Shown here: positions 33,349 to 44,391 of the stretch, one piece after another | Layout of the letters: each line of letters opens with the position of its first letter | How positions within the stretch are numbered: position 1 is the first letter of the stretch | From: Deltaproteobacteria bacterium | GTDB taxonomy: Bacteria; Myxococcota_A; Polyangia; Haliangiales; SHYZ01 | Assembly (NCBI GenBank): GCA_016210055.1 | Contig: JACQUZ010000033.1 | Location: forward strand, 1 to 48,705 | Reading direction: 5' to 3' | DNA: 48,705 bases | Notes under the pieces: generated by a model | The model's database searches: none | What the model was told of the DNA's origin: nothing | Seen by the model: only the letters and a program-made list of their open reading frames with translations | Program-made: the position numbers and the translations under genes

Positions 33349-34701
33349 GTGTCTGTTGAACGAGACCACGTCACCATCCGGCATGTTCGCGATGCGGTAG
33401 CGACCGTGCTCGAGAGGGTCGGGCTCGGAGGAGACCAGCCGCTCCTGGTCGCTTGCTCGCACGGCCCCGACTCGCTGGTGCTTGCCGACGCCGCGTGCGC
33501 GCTTCGCCGGGAAGGAAGGCTCGGCTCGGTCACCTTGGTGTACATCAACCACGGCCTTCGTCCCTCTGCCGAAGAGGAGGCGCGCCAGGTGGTCCACTTT
33601 GGTGCCCTGATGGGTGCAAGCACGCGCGTGGTCCGCGTGCAGGTGGACTCCCAAAGGGGGGGCGGGCCCGAGGAGGCGTTTCGTGCCGCACGCTACGACG
33701 CTCTCGAGCGAACCGCAGAGGCACTCGGGATCCATTGGGTTGCGCTCGGCCACACGGCGTCGGACCAGGCCGAGACGGTTCTGTTCCGCCTCATCCGTGG
33801 TGCTGGTCCATTTGGCTTGGCAGGCATTCCCGAGGTGAGAGGACGATATGTGAGGCCTCTCCTTGGCCTCGAGCGTGGAGCAATCCTGGCCTATGTCTTG
33901 GCGAGGGGCCTCGCACCGTCGACGGACGAGTCAAATCGCGATCATGCCTACACGCGAAATCGCCTGCGGCACGAGATCCTGCCGATTCTTAGGAAAGAGA
34001 ACCCTTCTGTCGACGATGCCCTGGTCCGCGTGTCTTCCGCCATGCGCGAGATGGCCGATGCCTTGGATTGGGCGATGGGCCAGGCCAAGTCCATGGTGGG
34101 CATTCGCCGTGGCGCGGGGCAAGTGCGGCTGGACGCCGTGAGGCTTTCCGGCTTGCCTGGTGCCGTGGCCAAAAGACTTCTTGGCGAGGCCGCAGGCGGG
34201 CTGGGGGTCTCGCTTGAGGCCAAGCACCTCGACCAGGTGCTCCAACTCTCCCGTCGCCCCCGCGAAGGCACAGTTCGGCTGAACCTTCCCCGCATGGATG
34301 TCGTGCGGGAGTATGACGACCTGGTGCTCGCGGTACCTGGCATCTCGGAATCGCCCGAGCCGAGGTCGGACCTCGAAGTCCAAGGGGATGACGGCCCCTA
34401 TCTGGTTCGCACCTGGCAGCCAGGTGATCGGATGCGTCCTGCATCCCTTGGAGGGAAGTCGCGGAAGCTCCAAGATCTGTTCGTAGACAGGAAGGTTCCC
34501 GCTTTGTCTCGGAGGCATGCGCGGGTCGTTGTCCGCCTAGCCGACGGTGAGATCGCTTGGGCGGAGCACGTGGGTCCTGCCATGAGCGCGAAAGTCAGGG
34601 TTACCTTGACGAAGGTGGACCCTGCGGCTATCAATGAAGGATGCTCGGACGCAAGGACCCAAGGCGAGTCGGAGCACGGTCAAATCATTGAAAACACGTG
34701 A
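33349..34701 (+). CDS. tilS: tRNA(Ile)-lysidine synthase TilS
   Basis: This encodes 450 residues from a GTG at 33349, a length normal for TilS. The N-terminal adenylation domain has the PP-loop at ACSHGPDSLVLAD, INHGLRPSAEEEA, LGHTASDQAETVLFRLIRGAG and the NRLRHEILPIL helix. A C-terminal substrate-binding domain (about 345-445; VRTWQPGDRMRPASLGGKSRKLQDLFVDRKVPALSR) is present. TilS makes lysidine at C34 of tRNA-Ile2 and is normally essential. The PP-loop consensus SGGxDS reads SHGPDS here, a His for the second Gly, which is unusual. Nine bases separate it from ftsH. Confidence 0.9.
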   Translation: MSVERDHVTIRHVRDAVATVLERVGLGGDQPLLVACSHGPDSLVLADAACALRREGRLGSVTLVYINHGLRPSAEEEARQVVHFGALMGASTRVVRVQVDSQRGGGPEEAFRAARYDALERTAEALGIHWVALGHTASDQAETVLFRLIRGAGPFGLAGIPEVRGRYVRPLLGLERGAILAYVLARGLAPSTDESNRDHAYTRNRLRHEILPILRKENPSVDDALVRVSSAMREMADALDWAMGQAKSMVGIRRGAGQVRLDAVRLSGLPGAVAKRLLGEAAGGLGVSLEAKHLDQVLQLSRRPREGTVRLNLPRMDVVREYDDLVLAVPGISESPEPRSDLEVQGDDGPYLVRTWQPGDRMRPASLGGKSRKLQDLFVDRKVPALSRRHARVVVRLADGEIAWAEHVGPAMSAKVRVTLTKVDPAAINEGCSDARTQGESEHGQIIENT

Positions 34702-34710
34702 GGCGAGCAG

Positions 34711-36663
<1,953 letters not shown>

Positions 36664-36712
36664 TGGCAGGCCGTGCCCTGCGCCAAAAGTACGGTCTTGG
36701 AACCAGCGCAAA

Positions 36713-37588
36713 ATGGGGCGCTTTCCGGTCATCCGTCTCCGCCACGGGGCGTTTCTCTTCGAGAGGACGCTCGTGATGGGTATCGTCAACGTCACGCCGG
36801 ACAGCTTCTCCGACGGTGGCGTGTTCTTCGACGTTGACTCTGCCGTGGCGCACGGACTTGCACTCGTGGCCCAAGGGGCCGATTGCCTCGACGTCGGCGG
36901 TGAGTCGACCCGCCCCGGCGCTCGGCCGGTGTCCGAAGAAGAGGAGCTCGCGCGCGTGCTGCCTGTTGTGAGCGAGCTCGCCTCGCGGGCGGGAGTACCG
37001 ATCTCGATCGACACCACCAAGGCGCGGGTCGCCGCTCGGGCAATCGGACACGGTGCGGACGTGGTGAACGACATCAGTGGCGGTCTCTATGACCCCGACG
37101 TCATCAGGGTCGCCGATGACATGGGTGCGGCCTACGTCCTCGGCCACTTGCGTGGCCGCACGCTTGCCGAGACCCACCAGGCGATTCCCCCTACATTTGA
37201 CGAGGCACGCGAGGAGTTGGCCAATCGGTTGTCACAACTTCCCGCGGGTCTCGTGGCGCGCACCCTCATTGATCCAGGCCTTGGTTTCGGCAAGGGCACG
37301 CGGGAAAACCTGGAGCTCATCAGGCGCTGTGGGGAGCTCGGAACCGCCATTGACCGGCCGGTCGTCATTGGAGCGTCGAGAAAACGCTTCCTCGGGGAGC
37401 TCACGGGAAGACCGCTTGGCGATCGGGACGATGCCACGGTCGGGGCTTGCCTTGCGGCCAGCCTTGCTGGTGCAGACATGGTCCGCGTCCACGACGTCAA
37501 GCGCGTGCATGATGCGCTCGTGGTGTTTGAGGCGATAACCCGCGGAGCTACCCGTGATCCTGACGGGATCGCCCGGGGGATCCCGTGA
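36713..37588 (+). CDS. folP: dihydropteroate synthase FolP
   Basis: This encodes 291 residues. The two pterin/pyrophosphate motifs are MGIVNVTPDSFSDGG (about 22-36) and VGGESTRPGA (about 61-70), and VIGASRKRFLGEL is near 220. It joins p-aminobenzoate and pterin pyrophosphate in folate synthesis. The gap after ftsH holds a weak GCAGG/CCTGC hairpin (36666-36681) but no clear promoter. No Shine-Dalgarno sequence is evident. The stop overlaps the cdaA GTG, giving translational coupling. Confidence 0.94.
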   Translation: MGRFPVIRLRHGAFLFERTLVMGIVNVTPDSFSDGGVFFDVDSAVAHGLALVAQGADCLDVGGESTRPGARPVSEEEELARVLPVVSELASRAGVPISIDTTKARVAARAIGHGADVVNDISGGLYDPDVIRVADDMGAAYVLGHLRGRTLAETHQAIPPTFDEAREELANRLSQLPAGLVARTLIDPGLGFGKGTRENLELIRRCGELGTAIDRPVVIGASRKRFLGELTGRPLGDRDDATVGACLAASLAGADMVRVHDVKRVHDALVVFEAITRGATRDPDGIARGIP

Positions 37589-38568
37589 TCGAAACGCTCC
37601 TCCGCCTGATCGCAGGAACCACGTGGCTCGACGCTGTGGTGGGCCTCGTCGACATCCTCATTGTCTACTACCTCTTGTACCGCGTCCTCCTCCTGATCCG
37701 TGGCACGCGTGCGGCGCACATGCTCATTGGGCTGGTCTTGATCGGCGCTGGCTTCTTCGCCGCCAGGCAGTTCGAGCTCGCGACCGTGTCGTGGCTTCTC
37801 GACAACTTCATCAATTATTTCATCATCCTCATTATTGTTGTCTTCCAGCACGACATTCGACGAGGGCTCGTGAGGATCGGCCAGAACCTCTTCTCCTTCG
37901 GTCGCACCTATGAAGAAACCCACGTGTTCGATGAGGTGATCCGGGCGGCCTTGCACCTGTCCAGGGCTCGCATGGGTGCGCTCATCGTGTTCGAGCGAGA
38001 GGGAGATGTCACGGAGTTCGTCGAGACCGGCGAGGCGGTCGATGCCCGCGTGTCCAAGGAGCTCCTCGTCTCCCTGTTTGTCCCGTCGCGTGACAACGAG
38101 CTCCACGACGGTGCAGTAATCATTCGGCACCTCCGAATACACCAAGCGGGTGCCGTGCTGCCGCTGTCGAAGAACCCGCGGCTCGATAAGGCCTTGGGCA
38201 CGCGTCACCGTGCGGCCATTGGCATTACCGAGGAGACCGATGCCGTCGCGTTGGTGGTCTCCGAGGAGCGGGGGGAGATGAGTCTCTGCTTCCACGGAAA
38301 CGTCGCCCGCGACTTGGACACCAGCACGCTGCGCAAGGCCCTGCTCGGCCTTTTCTACCGAGAGAAGCGGAAAGGCCACAGCGTGGCAGAACAGGCGTCG
38401 GCGGCAGCTGCGGCCGCCGAGGCATTTGCAGCCATGGCGCAGGCTGCCCAAGCGGCTGGCACTGAGCCGCAAGAAGAGGGTTCCCCAGCGAGCCGGCCTG
38501 ACGCGCCAGGAGAACGGGCGGGCGCAGAGGCCGCTGTCCGGCATCCATCGGCAGAGGAAGGCGCATGA
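37585..38568 (+). CDS. cdaA: diadenylate cyclase CdaA
   Basis: This encodes 327 residues from a GTG overlapping the folP stop. Three membrane helices (about 15-90) precede the DisA-type cyclase domain with both catalytic motifs: DGA in NELHDGAVII (175-177) and RHR in LGTRHRAAIG (207-209). It makes c-di-AMP from two ATP. Residues from about 264 to the end are an Ala/Glu/Pro-rich disordered tail not seen in typical CdaA. It is coupled to ybbR (its activator or regulator in firmicutes) and followed by glmM, which binds CdaA in several species. Confidence 0.95.
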   Translation: MIETLLRLIAGTTWLDAVVGLVDILIVYYLLYRVLLLIRGTRAAHMLIGLVLIGAGFFAARQFELATVSWLLDNFINYFIILIIVVFQHDIRRGLVRIGQNLFSFGRTYEETHVFDEVIRAALHLSRARMGALIVFEREGDVTEFVETGEAVDARVSKELLVSLFVPSRDNELHDGAVIIRHLRIHQAGAVLPLSKNPRLDKALGTRHRAAIGITEETDAVALVVSEERGEMSLCFHGNVARDLDTSTLRKALLGLFYREKRKGHSVAEQASAAAAAAEAFAAMAQAAQAAGTEPQEEGSPASRPDAPGERAGAEAAVRHPSAEEGA

Positions 38569-39503
38569 GGGAGATTCTCCGCCGGGCCATCCTGGACAAC
38601 GCGGCGCTCAAGCTCGTATCGTTCATCCTCGCGGTCACTCTTTTCATCCTGGTCAGGGGCGAAAAAGACACGGTCAAGCTCGCTCACATGAGGGTCGTGT
38701 ACACCTTCCCTGAAGATCGAGTGCTCATGTCGGAACCCCTGTCCGAGATACGGGTCATGGTCAAGGGGCCATGGACCCGCGTGAAGCGCTTCGACGAAAA
38801 AGAAATGGACCCCGTGCATGTGGACCTCACCAAGGTCACGGACGGGGAGCTTTCATTTCAAGAAGACATGCTCCGTCTCCCACCTGGACTCCAGGTGATC
38901 TCGATTAACCCAAGCTCCATTCGCCTCGAGTTCCAAAAAACGACCACCAAGTCGGTACCGGTCGAGGTAACGCTCGACGGCGTGCCGCTCCATGGCTATA
39001 AGGTCGAGCGGACGGTGGCCAGGCCAGAAAAAGTCACGATTCGCGGGGCCAAGTCGGTCGTGGACGCCACGACCTCCGTGCTTACGCGCCGGATCCCGGT
39101 GGAGGGCAGAAGCAGCTCGCTCGTCGAGAGGACGCACTTGGCGCCGACCGAGGAGCACGTCCAAGTCGTGGGCGGGGGCCCCATCGAAGTCGAGCTCACC
39201 ATCGTCGAGGAACCGGCGCAGCTCACGCTCGCCGATATCCCCATTGAGGTCAGTGCACTATCGCTACAACCGTCGCTCGCTGGACGGGCGGAGGTTACCC
39301 CTACGAACGCCACGGTGGTGCTTCGGGGCGGGCTGAACGCGATCGAGGCGGTGAGCCGCCACAGGGTGACCGCGGTGGTCGAGGCTCACGCCGACGACGC
39401 AGCGCGGGGGCGCGGTCGCAAGGCGCCCGTACTGGTGCAGGGTGTCCCAATGGGGGTTGCGGTGGAGGTGCACCCGCGCGAGGTGACCCTGTCGTTTCGC
39501 TAG
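38565..39503 (+). CDS. ybbR: YbbR-domain protein (CdaR)
   Basis: This encodes 312 residues. An N-terminal helix (about 14-33; [17 protein letters not shown]) anchors an extracytoplasmic region with four YbbR-like beta repeats: [49 protein letters not shown] and similar, each ending in the typical valine-rich strand. In firmicutes YbbR/CdaR controls the cyclase activity of CdaA. It overlaps cdaA by four bases (ATGA). Confidence 0.92.
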   Translation: MREILRRAILDNAALKLVSFILAVTLFILVRGEKDTVKLAHMRVVYTFPEDRVLMSEPLSEIRVMVKGPWTRVKRFDEKEMDPVHVDLTKVTDGELSFQEDMLRLPPGLQVISINPSSIRLEFQKTTTKSVPVEVTLDGVPLHGYKVERTVARPEKVTIRGAKSVVDATTSVLTRRIPVEGRSSSLVERTHLAPTEEHVQVVGGGPIEVELTIVEEPAQLTLADIPIEVSALSLQPSLAGRAEVTPTNATVVLRGGLNAIEAVSRHRVTAVVEAHADDAARGRGRKAPVLVQGVPMGVAVEVHPREVTLSFR

Positions 39504-39552
39504 CTCCATGAGCCCATGTCGGAAACCCGGAACCCGTGCAAGGAATCCACTG

Positions 39553-40926
39553 ATGGAGAGAAAGCTATTCGGTACTGATGGCGTGCGTGGCGTCGCCAAC
39601 GAAGAACCCATGACCCCTGAGACCGCGATGCGCCTTGGGATGGCCATTGCGGCGCGGTTTCGTGGCCAAGGAGGCGCCCTAGGGTCAAGGCACGGACGCA
39701 TCGTCATTGGCAAGGACACCCGCCTGTCGGGTTACCTGTTCGAGACTGCCCTGTCCTCGGGAATCGTCTCCATGGGGGCGGACGTGCTCTTGTGCGGGCC
39801 CCTTCCTACGCCCGGGATTGCGTTTATCACTTCCTCCATGCGCGCGGATGCGGGGGTCGTGATCAGCGCGAGCCACAACCCCTATCAGGACAACGGGATC
39901 AAGATCTTTGCCCGCGACGGGTTCAAGCTCCCAGACCAGGTCGAGATGGAAATCGAGGCGCTCGCCTTTGGGGACACGCTCGCCCGCATGCGGCCAGGCC
40001 CGGCCGACATCGGCAAGGCCACGCGCATTCAGGATGCGGTGGGTCGGTACGTGGTGTTTCTCAAGAACACGTTTCCCAAGGAACGGACCCTAGATGGCAT
40101 CAAGGTGGTCGTGGACTGCGCGAGCGGCGCCGCGTACAAGGTTGCTCCAGCGGTCTTGGCGGAGCTTGGAGCGCAGGTGATAAGCCTCGGGGTCACGCCT
40201 GATGGCAAGAACATCAACGACCGCTGCGGCGCGCTCCATCCTGAGAAGATGTGCGAGGCGGTGCGAAACAGCGGCGCTCACATGGGGATGGCGCTCGACG
40301 GGGATGGCGATCGAGTCATCATTTGCGACGAGAGGGGCATGGTCGTCGACGGTGACGCGGTGATGGCGCTTTGTGGCTCGCGCATGCTGGCCAAGGGAAC
40401 TCTTCGCCAGAACACGGTGGTGGCGACGGTGATGTCGAACATCGGACTCGAGCGGGCGCTGGCCGCACGCGGCGGCAAGCTGCTCCGCGCCCAGGTGGGG
40501 GATCGGTACGTCGTCGAGGAGATGCGACGTGGCGGGTACAACTTTGGGGGCGAGCAGTCGGGCCACTTGATCTTCCTCGACCACATGACCACGGGGGATG
40601 GCGTGGTGGCGGCGCTGGCGGTCTTGGCGGCGATGCTCGAGGAGAGCCGCCCAGTGAGCGAGTTGGCGAGCTGCATGGTGCGTGCGCCCCAGGTCTTGGT
40701 CAGCGTGAAGGTTGCGGAGAAGCGCCCCATAGAGAGCCTTCCGGGCGTGCTCGGGCTCATCAGCAAGGTGGAGGCCGAGCTCGGGGCCGAGGGGAGGATC
40801 CTCGTCCGGTACAGCGGCACCGAGTCAAAAGCCCGCGTGATGATTGAGGGACCAGACGAGGGGCGAATCCGCGCCTGGGCAGAGGAAGTGGGCTCGGCCC
40901 TGGTTCGAGCGACGAGCGGCGTTTGA
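39553..40926 (+). CDS. glmM: phosphoglucosamine mutase GlmM
   Basis: This encodes 457 residues. The ATG at 39553, behind AAGGAA, gives the expected N-terminus [13 protein letters not shown]. The phosphoserine loop is ISASHNP with Ser107, the metal loop is DGDGDR, the sugar-binding loop GGEQSGH, and the phosphate-binding site [15 protein letters not shown] near the end. It makes glucosamine-1-phosphate for peptidoglycan and lipopolysaccharide. It lies 49 bases after ybbR and is probably in the same transcript. Confidence 0.95.
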   Translation: MERKLFGTDGVRGVANEEPMTPETAMRLGMAIAARFRGQGGALGSRHGRIVIGKDTRLSGYLFETALSSGIVSMGADVLLCGPLPTPGIAFITSSMRADAGVVISASHNPYQDNGIKIFARDGFKLPDQVEMEIEALAFGDTLARMRPGPADIGKATRIQDAVGRYVVFLKNTFPKERTLDGIKVVVDCASGAAYKVAPAVLAELGAQVISLGVTPDGKNINDRCGALHPEKMCEAVRNSGAHMGMALDGDGDRVIICDERGMVVDGDAVMALCGSRMLAKGTLRQNTVVATVMSNIGLERALAARGGKLLRAQVGDRYVVEEMRRGGYNFGGEQSGHLIFLDHMTTGDGVVAALAVLAAMLEESRPVSELASCMVRAPQVLVSVKVAEKRPIESLPGVLGLISKVEAELGAEGRILVRYSGTESKARVMIEGPDEGRIRAWAEEVGSALVRATSGV

Positions 40927-40950
40927 CCTCTCGCGCACGTGCTATATGAC
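40923..40950 (+). promoter_or_regulatory. candidate promoter for pdxJ
   Basis: TTGACC (40923-40928), a 16-base spacer, then TATGAC (40945-40950), ending seven bases before the pdxJ ATG. A transcript from it would have almost no leader. It overlaps the glmM stop codon region. Confidence 0.35.
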
Positions 40951-40957
40951 CTGTGCC

Positions 40958-41689
40958 ATGCGACTCCATGTGAATATCGATCACGTAGCCACCATTAGGC
41001 AGGCCCGAGGTGAGAGCTATCCCGACCCGGTATGGGCCGCCTCCCTGTGCGAGCTCTCCGGCGCTCATGGGATCACCGCTCATCTTCGTGAGGACCGGCG
41101 CCATATCAGCGATCGGGACGTGCGCATTCTCAAGCAAACCATTCGCACGGTCATGAACCTCGAGATGGCGGCGACCGACGAAATGGTGGGGATTGCGTGC
41201 GAGGTGCGCCCCGAGATCGCGACCCTGGTGCCGGAAAAGCGGGAGGAGCGGACGACCGAGGGGGGGCTCGACGTGGAAAAGGGGGGGGGCAAGCTCGCGA
41301 AGGCCGTAGAAAGGCTCATGTCTGCAGGTATCGAAGTGGCGCTCTTCATCGACCCAGAGATCAGGCAGATCGACGCCTCGGCCGCCCTCAAGGTCCCGCG
41401 CATCGAGTTGCACACCGGAGACTACGCTCATGCACGCGGGGCTTCTGTGGCCAAGGAGATCGATCGATTGACCGCGGCTTCACGGGCTGCGACCGCAAGA
41501 GGACTGCACGTCGCCGCAGGACATGGGCTCGATTACCCTAATGTCCAGCCGGTGGCGCGGATCCCGGGGGTCCGGGAGCTCAACATTGGGCACGCGATCA
41601 TCGCCCGCGCGGTGTTCGTGGGCCTCGAGCGTGCGGTGCGGGACATGCTGGACCTTTTCCGCCCGCCTGCCAAAGCATCAGCGCAATGA
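40958..41689 (+). CDS. pdxJ: pyridoxine 5'-phosphate synthase PdxJ
   Basis: This encodes 243 residues. [16 protein letters not shown] at the start, [35 protein letters not shown], and [10 protein letters not shown] with [12 protein letters not shown] near the end all match PdxJ. It condenses aminoacetone phosphate with deoxyxylulose phosphate to make vitamin B6. The gene has a run of seven G (41260-41266) and then A4G9 (41277-41289), which may be slippage-prone. Its stop overlaps the acpS ATG. Confidence 0.93.
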   Translation: MRLHVNIDHVATIRQARGESYPDPVWAASLCELSGAHGITAHLREDRRHISDRDVRILKQTIRTVMNLEMAATDEMVGIACEVRPEIATLVPEKREERTTEGGLDVEKGGGKLAKAVERLMSAGIEVALFIDPEIRQIDASAALKVPRIELHTGDYAHARGASVAKEIDRLTAASRAATARGLHVAAGHGLDYPNVQPVARIPGVRELNIGHAIIARAVFVGLERAVRDMLDLFRPPAKASAQ

Positions 41690-42063
41690 TTCTGGGGATC
41701 GGGCTGGATCTCTGTCCCATCTCGCGCATCGACGCCTTGATCGCCAAGTGGGGAGAGCGCATGGAGGGACGGCTGTTTACCGAGGCCGAGCGGTCGTACG
41801 CGCGAGCGCGAGCCAGCCGCGCCGAGCACTTCGCGGCGCGATTTGCGGCCAAGGAGGCGGCGCTCAAGGCCCTCGGCGTGCCACGCGGGCTTTCGTGGCA
41901 TGAGCTCGAGGTGGTCAAGGAGCCGGGCCAAGGACCCAAGCTGCTTCTCCACGGCGCCGCGGCCGCTTCTGCAGCCAGGTTGGGGGTCACGCGCACGCAT
42001 CTTTCGCTGAGTCACGCCGCGGACATGGCGGCGGCGGTGGTGGTTTTGGAGGGGAACGCCTAA
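41686..42063 (+). CDS. acpS: holo-[acyl-carrier-protein] synthase AcpS
   Basis: This encodes 125 residues. The metal-binding Asp8 is in GIGLDL and Glu57 in [11 protein letters not shown]; the ending [14 protein letters not shown] is typical. It transfers 4'-phosphopantetheine from CoA to acyl carrier protein. It overlaps pdxJ by four bases and lies ten bases before nnr, as in many proteobacteria. Confidence 0.92.
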   Translation: MILGIGLDLCPISRIDALIAKWGERMEGRLFTEAERSYARARASRAEHFAARFAAKEAALKALGVPRGLSWHELEVVKEPGQGPKLLLHGAAAASAARLGVTRTHLSLSHAADMAAAVVVLEGNA

Positions 42064-42073
42064 GGAGCCGTGA

Positions 42074-43609
42074 ATGATCGTCGTGACCACTGCCGAGATG
42101 CGTGAGCTCGATCGCATCACCATCGAGGAGCTTGGGCTCCCAGGCGCGCTGCTCATGGAGCACGCGGGGCGGTCCCTCGCCGAAGAGGTGGCGCGCGGCC
42201 TTTCCGCGCCGGCCCGCGTGGCGGTGTGCTGTGGACCCGGCAACAACGGTGGCGATGGCTATTCCTGTGCACGATGGCTCAGGGAGCGTGGGCACGCGGT
42301 GCGGGTGTATCTCTGTGCCGCGCGTCCCAGGCTGGGTAGCGATGCGGCGCTCCACTTGGCAGCATTTGAGCGATTTGGGGGCCAAGTGGTCGACGTCACG
42401 ACGGCGGACGCTCTGGGACGCGCGCGCGACGAGATTTGGAACGCTGATGTCATTGTAGATGCGTTGCTCGGGACTGGCCTAAGGAGCGAGGTTCGCGGCT
42501 ACCTGGCAGAGGTCATCGCGTTCCTCAACCAGTCGAGCGCGCCGAAGATCTGCGCCGACGTTCCGAGCGGCATCAATTCGGACACCGGCCAGGTGCTCGG
42601 TATCGCGGTGGACGCCCACCGGACGGTGACGTTCGGATTCGCCAAGCTGGGCCTGGTTTCGTGGCCAGGCTGCGAGCGGGTAGGGGAGCTTCGCGTCGCG
42701 GACATCGGGATTCCGCGATCTCACGCGGAGCGCGTCGGTGCCAAGCGGTGTCTCCTCGACAAGGATCACGTGCGGCGCCTGCTCCCCAGGCGACCCCGAG
42801 GCGGTCACAAGGGCACTTTCGGCCACGTCCTCGTCGTGGCCGGCTCAAGAGGAAAGACCGGGGCAGCCCTGCTCTGCGCCGAGGGCGCGCTCCGCGGCGG
42901 GGCAGGGCTCGTCACCTGCGCGGTGCCCCCGTCGGTCCACCCGCAGCTCGAAGGGCGGGTGCGCGAGGCCATGTGCGCGGAGCTCGATCACGATCTCCCA
43001 TCCGCGGAGGGGCTCGCGGCCCTTGCGGCGCTAGCCACTGGCAAGGATGCACTGGCGTGGGGACCCGGAATTCCGGTCACCCCGCGGGCGAGGGAACTCG
43101 TGCGTCACGCGGTCTCTGCGATCGAGGTCCCCATGGTGCTCGACGCGGACGCCCTGAACCACCTTGAGGGGCATGTGCCCGTTCTGCGAGCGGCGCGGGT
43201 TCCGGTTGTCTTGACCCCGCATCCTGGGGAGGCTGCCCGGCTGCTGGGCGTCTCCGTGGCGGATGTGCAGGCGGACAGGGTTTCTGCGGCCGAGCGCCTT
43301 TCGGCGGCGTCGGGTGCGACGGTCGTCCTAAAGGGTGCACGCACGGTGGTCGCTGAACCGGGCGGGCGTGTCGCCATTAACCCCACGGGGAATCCTGGAA
43401 TGGGTACCGGTGGAACCGGCGACGTGCTCTGTGGCCTCGTCGCGGCGCTCATCGGGCAGGGATTGCCGCCGTTCGACGCCGCATGCGTGGGTGTCCATGC
43501 CCACGGGCTTGCGGGAGATGTCGCCAGGGACCAGCTGGGCGAGATGGGGCTCATGGCGGGCGACCTCTTGAGCGCGTTGCCAGGGGTTCTAAGGGGCCTG
43601 TCCGAGTGA
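42074..43609 (+). CDS. nnr: bifunctional NAD(P)H-hydrate epimerase/dehydratase Nnr
   Basis: This encodes 511 residues. The YjeF_N epimerase domain (about 1-215) has the GPGNNGGDGYSCARWL motif, and the ribokinase-like dehydratase domain (about 235-505) has LTPHPGEAARLLG and the GMGTGGTGDVLCG nucleotide/substrate loop. It repairs hydrated NADH and NADPH using ADP. The two-domain fusion is the common bacterial form. Often tsaE follows; here a sigma factor does. Confidence 0.93.
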   Translation: MIVVTTAEMRELDRITIEELGLPGALLMEHAGRSLAEEVARGLSAPARVAVCCGPGNNGGDGYSCARWLRERGHAVRVYLCAARPRLGSDAALHLAAFERFGGQVVDVTTADALGRARDEIWNADVIVDALLGTGLRSEVRGYLAEVIAFLNQSSAPKICADVPSGINSDTGQVLGIAVDAHRTVTFGFAKLGLVSWPGCERVGELRVADIGIPRSHAERVGAKRCLLDKDHVRRLLPRRPRGGHKGTFGHVLVVAGSRGKTGAALLCAEGALRGGAGLVTCAVPPSVHPQLEGRVREAMCAELDHDLPSAEGLAALAALATGKDALAWGPGIPVTPRARELVRHAVSAIEVPMVLDADALNHLEGHVPVLRAARVPVVLTPHPGEAARLLGVSVADVQADRVSAAERLSAASGATVVLKGARTVVAEPGGRVAINPTGNPGMGTGGTGDVLCGLVAALIGQGLPPFDAACVGVHAHGLAGDVARDQLGEMGLMAGDLLSALPGVLRGLSE

Positions 43610-43620
43610 CAAGCTGTCAC
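43606..43620. repeat. perfect 6-bp dyad overlapping the nnr stop
   Basis: GTGACA-AGC-TGTCAC (43606-43620). It contains GTGA-N7-TCAC, similar in spirit to CRP/FNR-family half-sites, and lies 125 bases upstream of the sigma-factor ATG at 43745. It could be an operator or a weak terminator; no T-run follows. Confidence 0.4.
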
Positions 43621-43684
43621 CTCGCGCGCGTCAACCCGTCCAATGAGTCGTGTCAGCCGATCCACGAAGGGAGTCGAGCAAGGC

Positions 43685-43701
43685 AAAAACGTAGTGTTTT
43701 T
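43685..43701. repeat. A/T-rich dyad upstream of the sigma factor
   Basis: AAAAAC (43685-43690) pairs with GTTTTT (43696-43701), loop GTAGT. It is unusually A/T-rich for this window and lies within the 135-base gap before the sigma gene. Confidence 0.4.
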
Positions 43702-43744
43702 CTTCGCTCCACTGGCTGGCACCGAGCTTGCTCAAACCGCCTTC

Positions 43745-44353
43745 ATGCCGACGCAGCAACAAAAGAGACGCGAGTTTGAGCAAGCCACGATCCCCTGCCT
43801 CAACGACCTTTATTCCCTAGCCATGCGCCTCACGCGCAACCCTCACGACGCCCAGGATCTCGTCCAGGAGACCTACTTGCGGGCGTACAGCGCGTGGGAG
43901 CGCTTCGAACCCGCTGATTGTCATCGGCAGGCAGCCAGCTCGGAAAGCCCTGGCTCGTGCGCCCGGCCGTGGCTCGTGCGGATCATGACCAACAGCTTCA
44001 TCAACCAATACAGGCGTGGGCGCAGCCACAAGCGATTTGTCCAGCGCCCGGGGGATGAGCCCATGTCGGCGTTTTTCGGCGACGAGACGCGCCAGCGCGC
44101 CCGGGATCCAGAATCCTGGTACCTCCACGATTCGATGGGAGATGAGCTCACGAGCGCTCTCGCTTCGCTCCCCGATGGGTATCGAAAGATCGTGCTCCTT
44201 GCATGCGTCGAGGAGCTCAAGTACCGAGAGATCGCCGACATGCTCGGTATTCCGGTGGGAACCGTGATGTCTCGCCTGTTTCGCGCCAGGCAGAAGCTCG
44301 AGGAGAAGCTCGCCTCGCACGTGGTGACGGAGGAACGATTGCGGGCTGCGTAA
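43745..44353 (+). CDS. ECF-type RNA polymerase sigma factor
   Basis: This encodes 202 residues from ATG 43745; an in-frame ATG at 43643 would add 34 residues without sigma homology. Region 2 reads LNDLYSLAMRLTRNPHDAQDLVQETYLRAYSAWERF, and region 4 reads ALASLPDGYRKIVLL ... YREIADMLGIPVGTVMSRLFRARQ. The linker between them has a short Cys/Ser-rich insert. ECF sigma factors redirect RNA polymerase after a stress or signal. No anti-sigma gene follows; a 12-codon frame starts in its stop codon. No promoter or Shine-Dalgarno sequence is clear. Confidence 0.88.
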   Translation: MPTQQQKRREFEQATIPCLNDLYSLAMRLTRNPHDAQDLVQETYLRAYSAWERFEPADCHRQAASSESPGSCARPWLVRIMTNSFINQYRRGRSHKRFVQRPGDEPMSAFFGDETRQRARDPESWYLHDSMGDELTSALASLPDGYRKIVLLACVEELKYREIADMLGIPVGTVMSRLFRARQKLEEKLASHVVTEERLRAA

Positions 44354-44391
44354 TGGACGACCTACTTCAGCGGCTGCGCGTTCCCTCGTGA
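44353..44391 (+). CDS. 12-codon frame overlapping the sigma stop (possible remnant)
   Basis: An ATG in TAATG (44353-44355) overlaps the sigma-factor stop codon in the arrangement usual for anti-sigma genes, but the frame ends after MDDLLQRLRVPS. It overlaps the 3' end of the minus-strand HEAT gene. It is most likely chance or a vestige. Confidence 0.15.
   Translation: MDDLLQRLRVPS

Noticed and set aside
44353..44391. Truncated anti-sigma factor gene
   Set aside because: The frame has only 12 codons and no anti-sigma motif. It is listed at very low confidence because of its TAATG overlap.
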